Assembly: GCA_005774595.1 (NCBI GenBank)
Contig: VAUM01000010.1
Coordinates: 1-14,853, forward strand
Direction of reading: 5' to 3'
Length of the DNA: 14,853 bases
Origin: Actinomycetota bacterium
Lineage (GTDB): Bacteria > Actinomycetota > Coriobacteriia > Anaerosomatales > D1FN1-002
The notes beneath the pieces are model-generated. The model searched no databases, was not told where the DNA came from, and was given only the letters and a program-made list of their open reading frames with translations. Shown here piece after piece: positions 1 to 6,335 of the stretch; position 1 is the stretch's first letter, and each line of letters opens with the position of its first letter. The position numbers and the translations under genes are program-made.

Positions 1-456
1 CACCCACACCTGGCGGTAGGGCTCGCCGACAGAGGCGAACACGGTGGACGTCGTCACCCGCGCCGCCGCCTCGGCCACCTCCGGCGGCACCGGCGTGGTC
101 TCGTCGGCAGGGAACGACACGACGACGCGTCCCGCGCGCTCCAGCATCACCAGCCGATCGATGCTGTCTGTGCCGGAGGTGTAGTCGACGACCAGCGCCG
201 CCGGGTCGACCGAGCCGGTCCGGCTCCGCGACGTGCGCTCGACGGACTGGCACGCCGCCTGGGCCAGCGCATCGAGCTGGGCCGCGACCAATGCGCTGCT
301 CTCCTTGAGCCTGTCGTCGGCCAGCCGCCTCGTGTACCCGTAGACCCCCGACAGCGCGGCGCCGCCCACGAGCACGAGCGTGCCCGTCACGACGGCGAGC
401 GTCAGCATCGTGAGATTCGCGGCGAGGCCCGAGGAGACCTGGGCGTTGCGAGCCAT
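1..456 (-). CDS. Membrane sensor protein, N-terminal part (partial, runs off left edge)
   Basis: An open frame of 152 codons starts at an ATG at 456 and continues without a stop to base 1, so the C-terminal part is missing. A purine-rich GGGGGGAAG directly precedes the ATG and can serve as the ribosome site. Residues about 12-40 form a hydrophobic membrane segment (LTMLTLAVVTGTLVLVGGAA). After it comes a hydrophilic stretch with an alpha-helical start and the beginnings of an alternating beta/alpha fold. This layout is typical of the extracytoplasmic sensing domain of a histidine kinase, diguanylate cyclase or chemoreceptor. The output domain lies outside the window, so the class cannot be decided. 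It follows ccdA on the same strand after 87 bases and may have its own promoter. The reading as a sensor is inference from layout only. Confidence 0.6.
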   Translation of the reverse strand, partial: MARNAQVSSGLAANLTMLTLAVVTGTLVLVGGAALSGVYGYTRRLADDRLKESSALVAAQLDALAQAACQSVERTSRSRTGSVDPAALVVDYTSGTDSIDRLVMLERAGRVVVSFPADETTPVPPEVAEAAARVTTSTVFASVGEPYRQVWV

Positions 457-543
457 CTTCCCCCCGCAGACGAGTGCTGTTGCGCTTCGAGCCGATGGTA
501 CGCCACGCGCACCGGACGCTCCAGCAGCTTCCAGGGCCTGAGG

Positions 544-1266
544 TCAGCCGCCCACCGAAGGCAGCACCGACCCGAGCCACAGCCCGAGCTGCTCGAAGCG
601 CCCCAGGAGCATGAGCGCCCCCGTGACGATGAGCACGACCCCGGCGCCCCGGTTGATCGCCTTGGCGTGGCGCTGCAGCGCCCTCAGGGCGCCGGACAGG
701 CGTCCGAACAGCAGGCCGACGGCGACGAAGGGCACCGCCAGCCCCGCCGCGTATGCGCCCAGGAGGAGCACGCCCGTCGACACCGTGCCGGCATCGGCGG
801 CGAGCATGAGGATGGCGCCGTACACCGGCCCCGCGCACGTGCCGAGCGCGAACGGGAACAGCAGCCCGAGCACGAAGGACGCGCCCCGCCCGAACGACCG
901 GGCACGCGCAGGGTCCACGTGAAGCCCTGTGAGCCACGGCACGCGGACCACGTCGAGCAGGTAGACGCCGAGCAGCACGATCACCGCCCCGGCGATGCGC
1001 TGCAGCAGCGCCTGATGGCGCGAGAGCAGCTGGCCGAGCACCGAGGCGCTCGCACCGCTGCCCACGAAGACGAGCGTGAAGCCGGCCACGAACAGCAGCA
1101 CGGGCCCGAGCACGTCGAGGACCCGGCGATCGCCGGAGCCGAGCTCAGCGAGCGACAGCCCGGTGATGAAGCTCAGGTACGCGGGGATCAGGGGCAGAAC
1201 ACACGGCGACAGGAACGAGACCAAGCCCGCTCCGAAGGCCGCGGCGGCACCGACGTTCGCGCCCAC
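544..1266 (-). CDS. ccdA: CcdA/DsbD-type cytochrome c biogenesis membrane protein
   Basis: This 240-aa polytopic membrane protein has about six hydrophobic segments. It carries the two cysteine signatures of the CcdA family: SPCVLPLIP with Cys22 in the first membrane segment and ALGTCAGP with Cys144 in the fourth. In this family the two cysteines pass electrons from cytoplasmic thioredoxin across the membrane to extracytoplasmic thiol proteins, for haem attachment, disulfide reduction or copper-site assembly. The GTG start at 1266 lies 3 bases after the stop of the HMA gene, so the two are co-transcribed and perhaps translationally coupled; no strong ribosome site is visible. Pairing with a small HMA metal-binding protein suggests a job in copper or thiol handling outside the membrane rather than only cytochrome c maturation. 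Family assignment is firm; the precise substrate is unknown. Confidence 0.9.
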   Translation of the reverse strand: MGANVGAAAAFGAGLVSFLSPCVLPLIPAYLSFITGLSLAELGSGDRRVLDVLGPVLLFVAGFTLVFVGSGASASVLGQLLSRHQALLQRIAGAVIVLLGVYLLDVVRVPWLTGLHVDPARARSFGRGASFVLGLLFPFALGTCAGPVYGAILMLAADAGTVSTGVLLLGAYAAGLAVPFVAVGLLFGRLSGALRALQRHAKAINRGAGVVLIVTGALMLLGRFEQLGLWLGSVLPSVGG

Positions 1267-1269
1267 GCG

Positions 1270-1485
1270 TCAGGCCACGGGCTCGGCGCCGTAGCCGCTC
1301 GCCACGATCTCGTCGACGATGCGCTGCACGTCGAGGACGGCCGGGTCGTACTCGACCTCCGTCGTGGCGCTCGCAAGGTCGACCGAGACGCTCTCGACGC
1401 CCTCGATGTCGCCCACGTTCATCCGGATGAGCATCGCGCAGGAGCCGCAGTGCATCCCGGTGGTGTTCAGAGTCACGCGCGCCAT
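1270..1485 (-). CDS. HMA-domain heavy-metal chaperone (CopZ-like)
   Basis: This 71-aa protein is a single heavy-metal-associated domain. The metal-binding loop GMHCGSC places Cys13 and Cys16 in the MxCxxC arrangement that binds Cu(I) in Atx1/CopZ proteins. The rest follows the beta-alpha-beta-beta-alpha-beta pattern (VTLNTTGMHC, VESVSVDL, TEVEYDP, IVDEIVASGYGA). I chose the ATG at 1485, preceded by GAGGA about ten bases upstream; a TTG at 1494 would add three residues and has GAGGA directly against it. The gene lies 3 bases before ccdA, and the zinc-ribbon membrane gene ends 54 bases upstream. It may be a free cytoplasmic chaperone or a partner domain delivering metal or electrons to CcdA. 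No P-type ATPase is in the window. Confidence 0.9.
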   Translation of the reverse strand: MARVTLNTTGMHCGSCAMLIRMNVGDIEGVESVSVDLASATTEVEYDPAVLDVQRIVDEIVASGYGAEPVA

Positions 1486-1539
1486 CGTCCCCAAGTCCTC
1501 TCCACGGGCCGCTCCCGGGCTTGCGTGCCGAACGCGCGC

Positions 1540-1857
1540 TCAGGTCGAGCGCTGCGCCCCCTCGAGGATCCTCCCGCACTCGGGGCACAGGCGCCAGTCC
1601 CGGAGCACGCGCGCGCCACATCCGTCGCACTGCGTCGCGGCCGGGACCGCGCGGGGACGCCCGAACGCGTGCATCGCGATCCCCGCGAGAACCCCGACGG
1701 CGAGCCCTCCGGCGATGGGTAGCGCGTACTCGAACAGGACGCCGCTCGCGGAGAACGCCGGATCGTGTGTCAGGAACACGTGGAGGGAGATGCCGGCGAT
1801 CCCGGCGATGCCGAGCGATGTCAGTATCACCGGTATCGCGAGATCCCTGTCCGCCAC
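1540..1857 (-). CDS. Two-TM membrane protein with C-terminal zinc ribbon, sigma-54 target
   Basis: I do not recognise a named family. The 105-aa product has two hydrophobic segments (about residues 6-26 and 40-62), a basic linker, then a short zinc ribbon with CDGCG near residue 77 and CPECG near residue 92. The ribbon should face the cytoplasm, though topology is inferred. I chose the GTG at 1857 because GGGAGG at 1869-1864 lies six bases before it. The upstream ATG at 1863 touches that ribosome site, and a GTG at 1881 would be at or before the predicted transcript start near 1880. A full-consensus sigma-54 promoter lies directly upstream, making this the first gene of the probable output operon of the adjacent RpoN/kinase/regulator set, with HMA and CcdA genes downstream. 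Confidence 0.8.
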   Translation of the reverse strand: MADRDLAIPVILTSLGIAGIAGISLHVFLTHDPAFSASGVLFEYALPIAGGLAVGVLAGIAMHAFGRPRAVPAATQCDGCGARVLRDWRLCPECGRILEGAQRST

Positions 1858-1863
1858 GTGCAT

Positions 1864-1869
1864 CCTCCC
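1864..1869 (-). promoter_or_regulatory. Ribosome binding site GGGAGG deciding the GTG start at 1857
   Basis: On the minus strand GGGAGG is followed by ATGCAC and then GTG. The six-base spacing fits initiation at the GTG at 1857. The ATG at 1863 directly abuts the motif and is too close to use it well. Confidence 0.6.
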
Positions 1870-1890
1870 GGTCGCGAGCACCGCAACCGA

Positions 1891-1906
1891 TGCAAGTGGC
1901 GTGCCA
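1891..1906 (-). promoter_or_regulatory. Sigma-54 (-24/-12) promoter, full consensus
   Basis: The minus strand reads TGGCACG CCAC TTGCA from 1906 to 1891. This matches every specified position of the known sigma-54 consensus TGGCACG-N4-TTGCW, with the GG and GC elements ten bases apart. The predicted transcript start is near 1880, about 23 bases before the GTG start of the zinc-ribbon membrane gene. It lies in the 58-base gap after the NtrC-type regulator gene. Both that regulator and sigma-54 itself are encoded immediately upstream, which supports function. Confidence 0.85.
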
Positions 1907-1915
1907 GCCGCACCG

Positions 1916-3280
1916 TCAGTCCCCGCCTGCGGCGATGCCCCACCGGTCCATGCGCACCCGCAGCGTCGCGGGCGTGAGACCGAGCAGCTTCGCGGCGGCG
2001 GCCACGCTGCCGCCCGACCTCTCCAGCGCCTGCCGGACGAGACCGAGTTCGACCTCCTCCAGGTCGATGCCTTCGTCCGGCAGCGCGAAGCCCTTCACGC
2101 CGGTCCGCACGGCGGGGGCGCCCGCCCGCACTTCACCGGGAAGGTCGCCGATCACGATCTCGTCGTCGCGCGAGAGGATGACGATCCGCTCGATCGTGTT
2201 CTCCAGCTCGCGGATGTTGCCCGGCCATGAGTACGTGGCGAGCGCCTCCATCGCGTCCTGGGAGATGCGCTTCGATCCCGCCTCGTACTTCTCGAGGAAG
2301 TGCGCCACGAGCCGCGGGATGTCATCCGGACGCTTGCGCAGCGGCGGCAGGGTTATGGGCACCACGTTCAGGCGGTAGTACAGGTCCTCGCGGAAGGTCC
2401 CGTCGGCGATGAGCCGCTGGAGGTCCTGGTTGGTCGCGGCGACGATGCGCACGTCGACCTCGATGGCACGGGTCCCGCCGAGCCGTTCGAACTGCCGCTC
2501 CTGCAGCACCCGGAGCAGCTTCACCTGCACGCCCGCGGTGATGTCCCCGATCTCGTCGAGGAAGAGCGTCCCGCCGTTGGCCATCTCGAATCGGCCCGGC
2601 TTGGCCATGGTGGCGCCGGTGAAGGCGCCCTTCTCATAGCCGAACAGCTCGCTCTCGAGCAGTGTCTCCGGAAGCGCGCCGGCGTGAATCGACACGAACG
2701 GCTTCGACGCGCGCGGCGACAGCTTGTGCACGGCGCGCGCCACGAGCTCCTTGCCGGTTCCCGATTCGCCGTACACCATGACCGTCGCGTTCGTGGGCGC
2801 GACCTTGCCCACCGTGTCGAGCACGTCGAGCATGCGCGTGTCGGCCGCCACGATCCCGTCGATGTCCCAATCGCGGTCGAGTTCCGTGCGCAGGCGCTCC
2901 ACCTCCGCGGACAGGTCGGCGACGCGCGCGATCTTCTCGAGAGCGAGGCGCACTTCCGCGAGGTCGAACGGCTTGGCGAGGTACTCCGTGGCGCCGAGCT
3001 TCATGGCCTCGACGGCCTGCTCGATCCCTCCGTGCGCGGTGACCATGATGACCGGCGTCTCGTCGCCGCCGGCGCGCAGGGTGCGCAGCACCTCGAGTCC
3101 GTTGGGGGCGGGCATCTTCTGGTCGAGGATGATCACGTCCGGATGGTGCTCGGCGACCGCCGCGAGCGCCTCCTTGCCACTCGCGGCCTCGAGCACCTCG
3201 TATCCGTCCTCCGCCAGACCTGCGACCAGGCCCGAGCGGATGTTCCTCTCGTCATCGGCGACGAGCACGCGACGCGTCAT
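1916..3280 (-). CDS. NtrC-family sigma-54-dependent response regulator
   Basis: This 454-aa protein has the complete three-domain layout of a bacterial enhancer-binding protein. The receiver domain spans about 1-120, with acidic pocket Asp9/Asp10, phosphoacceptor Asp53 (ILDQKMP), Thr81 and Lys103. The AAA+ domain spans about 140-375, with Walker A GESGTGKE at 171-178, the sigma-54-contacting GAFTGA loop at 218-223, Walker B GGTLFLDEIGD near 236-246 and the FREDLYYRL arginine-finger region near 297-305. A Fis-type helix-turn-helix lies near 405-450. It should hydrolyse ATP to open sigma-54 promoters when phosphorylated by the adjacent kinase. Its ATG directly follows the kinase TAG, with GGAGGGG as ribosome site, so the pair is coupled. 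The segment before the GAFTGA loop reads SIHAGALPETLLESELFG, a mild departure from the usual NCAALP form. Confidence 0.97.
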   Translation of the reverse strand: MTRRVLVADDERNIRSGLVAGLAEDGYEVLEAASGKEALAAVAEHHPDVIILDQKMPAPNGLEVLRTLRAGGDETPVIMVTAHGGIEQAVEAMKLGATEYLAKPFDLAEVRLALEKIARVADLSAEVERLRTELDRDWDIDGIVAADTRMLDVLDTVGKVAPTNATVMVYGESGTGKELVARAVHKLSPRASKPFVSIHAGALPETLLESELFGYEKGAFTGATMAKPGRFEMANGGTLFLDEIGDITAGVQVKLLRVLQERQFERLGGTRAIEVDVRIVAATNQDLQRLIADGTFREDLYYRLNVVPITLPPLRKRPDDIPRLVAHFLEKYEAGSKRISQDAMEALATYSWPGNIRELENTIERIVILSRDDEIVIGDLPGEVRAGAPAVRTGVKGFALPDEGIDLEEVELGLVRQALERSGGSVAAAAKLLGLTPATLRVRMDRWGIAAGGD

Positions 3281-4825
3281 CTACGACCCCTCCCCCTCGC
3301 CGGCATCCTCGCCGGCCGGCACGGTCCGCTCGGCGCCCTGAGGCGGCGCTACGGGCAGAACGACTGTGAACACCGTACCCTCTCCCGGGCGGCTCGTGAC
3401 CTCGATGTGCCCCCGGTGTTCCTCGACGATGCGGTGGACGATCGACAGGCCGAGGCCCGTCCCGTCCTCGCGCCGCGTGAAGAACGGGTCGAACACGCGG
3501 CTGAGTTCCTCCGAAGGGATGCCCGGGCCGTCGTCCGCCACTCTCACGCGCACGAACCCGTCCGCGGCGGCGGCCGTCAGCCGGACCGTGCCGCCGTCGT
3601 CCATGACCTGCACCGCGTTGGTGACGAGGTTCACGAACACCTGCTTGAGCTGGTCGGCGTCCGCGAGCACGTCGGGCAGGTCGCCGGGGTACTCCTCGAC
3701 GATCGTCACGCCGCCGCGGTCGGCGAAGCGCCGCGTGAACAGCGCGACGTCGCGCAGCACGTCACGCACGTCGAGGCGGCCCACCACGGGCTCGGGCGGA
3801 CGACCGAAGCGCAGCAGCGTGTCGATGACCCTCTCGACCCGGTCGGTCTCCTCACGGATGACCGCGGTCGCCTTCGCGATCGTGTCGGGATTGCAGCGGC
3901 CCTCCTCGAGGATCTGCGCCCAGGTGCGCACGGCCGTGAGAGGGTTGCGGATCTCGTGCGCCACACCAGCCGTGAGCTGGCCGAGCGCGGCGAGCCGGTC
4001 CGCCCGGATGAGGCGCTCGGTCAGGGCGTGCACCTCGGTCATGTCGTTGATCGTCACCACGGCACCGAGGATGCGGCCGCTGCCGTCGACCATGCGCGAG
4101 ACGGACGTCCTGACGTGGAGCGCGCGGCCGTCGAAGGTGCGCACCTCCGCCTCCCGGGCGAGCCGTGGAAGCCGGCCGCCGAGCACCTTCGCGAGGTCCT
4201 TGTCGAGCCCGGCGTCGTCGGAGAGCAGGCTCGCCATCGGCCTCGGCACCATCTGGCCCTCCGTCACGCCGAGCATCCGCTCCGCGGCCGGGTTCGCGGT
4301 GGTGACGGAACCGTCGGGACCGACGGTCAGCACGCCGCTGGACAGCGAGCGGACGACCGTGTCGATGTAGTTGCGCACGATCATGATCTCCATCGCCCGC
4401 GCCTCGAGCTTGCGGTACGCGGAGCCCCCGGACACCTCGACCTCGAGCGACTCCGCACGCCGTGCGGCGTGAAGGTCGAGCAACCAGCCGAACAGCCCGC
4501 CCACCACGAAGAAGGATGCGACCTCGATCAAGTGGCTGCCCGAGGCCTCGAACAGGCCGCCGTGGAACATGTGCGCCTGGAGGGCGAACACCACGGACGT
4601 GGCCAGTGCCGCGAGCGCACCTCCGCGAACGCCGAACACCCACGCGGCATACAGGATCGGTACGTAGTAGAGGCGCGTGAACGCGAGGTGCAGCTGGATC
4701 GGGTCGCCGTAACGCGCCGCCCAGAGGTGCAGCCCCGCCACCGCCACCAGTCCCGCGGCGATGAGCGCGGCCTCGCCCGGCAGCGTCCGGCCGAATCCCC
4801 GCGTGCGGCTCAGAGGCGCGGGCAT
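3281..4825 (-). CDS. PAS-containing membrane histidine kinase (NtrB/ZraS-like)
   Basis: This 514-aa sensor kinase starts with about four closely spaced membrane segments (roughly 17-37, 50-66, 68-86, 98-117) and short loops. The signal is therefore probably sensed in or near the membrane. A helical linker leads to a PAS domain (about 153-265). Then come the HisKA dimerisation domain with His290 in AHEIRNPL and an ATP-binding domain with the N box around Asn403, DDGPGI at 431-436, the DPFFT motif near 446-450 and GTGLGLSIV at 455-463. A Pro/Glu-rich tail ends the protein. It should phosphorylate the NtrC-type regulator whose ATG touches its stop codon. The ATG at 4825 uses TGAGG, which overlaps the rpoN stop codon, as its ribosome site, so translation is linked to RpoN. 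The stimulus is unknown. Confidence 0.95.
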   Translation of the reverse strand: MPAPLSRTRGFGRTLPGEAALIAAGLVAVAGLHLWAARYGDPIQLHLAFTRLYYVPILYAAWVFGVRGGALAALATSVVFALQAHMFHGGLFEASGSHLIEVASFFVVGGLFGWLLDLHAARRAESLEVEVSGGSAYRKLEARAMEIMIVRNYIDTVVRSLSSGVLTVGPDGSVTTANPAAERMLGVTEGQMVPRPMASLLSDDAGLDKDLAKVLGGRLPRLAREAEVRTFDGRALHVRTSVSRMVDGSGRILGAVVTINDMTEVHALTERLIRADRLAALGQLTAGVAHEIRNPLTAVRTWAQILEEGRCNPDTIAKATAVIREETDRVERVIDTLLRFGRPPEPVVGRLDVRDVLRDVALFTRRFADRGGVTIVEEYPGDLPDVLADADQLKQVFVNLVTNAVQVMDDGGTVRLTAAAADGFVRVRVADDGPGIPSEELSRVFDPFFTRREDGTGLGLSIVHRIVEEHRGHIEVTSRPGEGTVFTVVLPVAPPQGAERTVPAGEDAGEGEGS

Positions 4826-4831
4826 CCGGCC

Positions 4832-6235
4832 TCACCGCCGCTTCCGCGACCACGACGGCTCGATGCCGAGCTCCTCGCGGTACTTCGCCACGGTACGCCG
4901 CGCGACCGTCACACCGTCCTCGCTGAGCAGCTCGGCAAGGGCCTGGTCCGAGAGCGGACGCTGTCCGTCCTCGTCGCGGACGAGCTCCTTCAGGCGCGAC
5001 TTCACCGTGGTCGCCGCCACGTCCATGCCGGTCGACGTCCGGTAGCCGCCCGAGAAGAAGTGCTTCAGCTCGAACAGGCCGTACGGCGTCGCCACGTACT
5101 TGCCCGTCACGCCGCGGCTCACGGTCGACAGGTGCACGCCGAGCTCGACCGCCACGTCCTCGAGCCGCAGCGGCCGCAGCGGGCCCTTCCCGTCCTCGAA
5201 GAAGTCCGACTGCACCTCCAGGACGATCGCCGCGATGCGCGAGATGGTGTCCTTCCGGCGGTCGAGGTTGCGGATGAACATCTGCGCCGAGCGGATCCGC
5301 TCGCGCAGGTACTTGCGGGTCTCGTCGTCGACGGTCGAGTCCGACTTGGACATCGCCCGGTAGCGCGCAGAGACCCGCAGCGTCGGCACCGCGTCCCCGT
5401 TCGGGATGACCATCCACTCGTCGCCGAAACGGCGCAGCGTCACGTCGGGCACGATGTAGCCGGGTGACGTGCCGCCCGAGAACGCGCCGGCTGGCCGGGG
5501 GTTCAGACCGCGCAGGATCTCCAGCAGCCGCGAGATCTCGTCCTCGCTCACGCGCAGGGCACGCGCGATCTTGCGGACGCGCGACGCGGCGACGTCGGGC
5601 ATGTGCGCGTCGATGATGCGCACGAGGACGGGCTCGTCGATGCCGAGGTAGTCGAGCTGGATCTTGAGCGCCTCGGCGAGCGACCGCGCACCGACGCCGG
5701 GCGGGTCGAGCTGCTGGACGATGCCGAGCGCCGCCTCGGCCTGCCCCCGTGTCACGCCCGCCACCGCCGCGATCTCGCCGCAGTCGCCGACGAAGAACCC
5801 GTCGTCGTCGAGCGTGCCGACGATCGCCCTGGCCGCGCGCTCCACCTCCGGGGTCAGGTCGAGCATCGAGATCTGGTCGAGCAGGTGGTCGTCGAAGGTC
5901 TGCACGCCCCCGATGTAGTCCTCGGTGTTCGGCTCCTCGGCGTTCGGGTCCCGCGGCCCGTCGCGCTCGCCGGAGTCGAGGTCGTCGTACATCTGGAGCC
6001 ACTCGTCCCACGCCTCGGCGTCCTCGGCCGCGGCCTCACGCTCGGCGGCCTCGTCCAGGGACTCCTCGGCGTCCTCCGCGTCCTCCTCGGTCTCGAGGAC
6101 CGGGTTCTCGAGGATCTCGTTCTCGACGAGTTCCCGGACCTCGAGCACGGGCATGGCGAGCATCGTCAGCCCCTGGTAGACCTGGGGCGACAGCGTGACC
6201 TTGTGCCTCAGTTCCGGCCGCTGCCGGAGCTCCAT
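4832..6235 (-). CDS. rpoN: RNA polymerase sigma-54 factor RpoN
   Basis: The 467-aa protein has all three regions of sigma-54. Region I (about 1-48) carries the activator-interaction sequence (LSPQVYQGLTMLAMPVLE). Region II is a very acidic linker (about 49-108, rich in Glu, Asp and Ala). Region III holds the core-binding part with GLNPRPAGAF at 243-252, the helix-turn-helix around HLSTVSR at 368-374, LFELKHFFS at 387-395 and the diagnostic RpoN box ARRTVAKYRE at 445-454. The RpoN box recognises the -24 element. The ATG at 6235 is preceded by GGAGG with eight-base spacing. A sigma-54 promoter and a separate TATAAT element lie upstream. RpoN directly heads the kinase/regulator genes, with a six-base gap to the kinase, which suggests a dedicated or autoregulated system rather than a general nitrogen sigma factor. 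Confidence 0.98.
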   Translation of the reverse strand: MELRQRPELRHKVTLSPQVYQGLTMLAMPVLEVRELVENEILENPVLETEEDAEDAEESLDEAAEREAAAEDAEAWDEWLQMYDDLDSGERDGPRDPNAEEPNTEDYIGGVQTFDDHLLDQISMLDLTPEVERAARAIVGTLDDDGFFVGDCGEIAAVAGVTRGQAEAALGIVQQLDPPGVGARSLAEALKIQLDYLGIDEPVLVRIIDAHMPDVAASRVRKIARALRVSEDEISRLLEILRGLNPRPAGAFSGGTSPGYIVPDVTLRRFGDEWMVIPNGDAVPTLRVSARYRAMSKSDSTVDDETRKYLRERIRSAQMFIRNLDRRKDTISRIAAIVLEVQSDFFEDGKGPLRPLRLEDVAVELGVHLSTVSRGVTGKYVATPYGLFELKHFFSGGYRTSTGMDVAATTVKSRLKELVRDEDGQRPLSDQALAELLSEDGVTVARRTVAKYREELGIEPSWSRKRR

Positions 6236-6270
6236 GGCTCACGCCTCCGGCGCACGAGGGGGCGGGATGA

Positions 6271-6286
6271 AGCAAACGCCGTACCA
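6271..6286 (-). promoter_or_regulatory. Sigma-54 (-24/-12) promoter of rpoN
   Basis: The minus strand reads TGGTACG GCGT TTGCT from 6286 to 6271, an 11 of 12 match to TGGCACG-N4-TTGCW; the single change is the C-to-T tolerated in TGGYACG. The spacing between GG and GC is exactly ten. The predicted start is near 6260, about 25 bases before the rpoN ATG, with a GGAGG ribosome site between them. This implies that rpoN transcription is at least partly sigma-54 dependent. Confidence 0.8.
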
Positions 6287-6294
6287 CGGGGCTG

Positions 6295-6300
6295 ATTATA
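6295..6300 (-). promoter_or_regulatory. Possible sigma-70 -10 element upstream of rpoN
   Basis: A perfect TATAAT occurs on the minus strand at 6300-6295, which stands out in this GC-rich DNA. No good -35 hexamer is found at 16-19 bases; the best is GGTCCA. The element may be weak or activator-dependent. It could supply basal RpoN to start the sigma-54 loop. Confidence 0.4.
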
Positions 6301-6319
6301 CCCCCCGCCGACGGGGGGT
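6300..6319. repeat. 20-bp perfect dyad abutting TATAAT (operator or hairpin)
   Basis: ACCCCCCG-CCGA-CGGGGGGT has eight-base arms around a four-base centre. It overlaps the first base of TATAAT and lies just after the EamA stop codon on the minus strand. As RNA it would form a strong hairpin, but no T-tract follows, so it is a poor intrinsic terminator. As DNA it could be an operator for the rpoN promoter region. Its left half resembles the ATACCCC half-site found twice elsewhere in the window, but the spacing differs. Confidence 0.5.
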
Positions 6320-6335
6320 GGACCGTCCGTGCCGG

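Noticed and set aside
496..511. Sigma-54-like TGGTACG-N4-GCGCA on the plus strand
   Set aside because: The -12 half is imperfect, and downstream on that strand there is only antisense ccdA, with no plausible gene.
457..543. TGGCGTA-N4-CGGCT on the minus strand before the partial sensor gene
   Set aside because: It keeps GG-N10-GC, but most other consensus positions fail, and such spacing is frequent by chance in GC-rich DNA.
667..1722. 351-codon plus-strand frame over ccdA, HMA and the zinc-ribbon gene
   Set aside because: It is low-complexity Arg/Glu/His-rich translation antisense to three well-supported genes.
2300..5467. 1055-codon open frame on the plus strand
   Set aside because: It is antisense to the regulator, kinase and rpoN genes, which have clear domains. 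The translation is Arg/His/Ala-rich with no recognisable motif, a usual by-product of GC-rich codon use.
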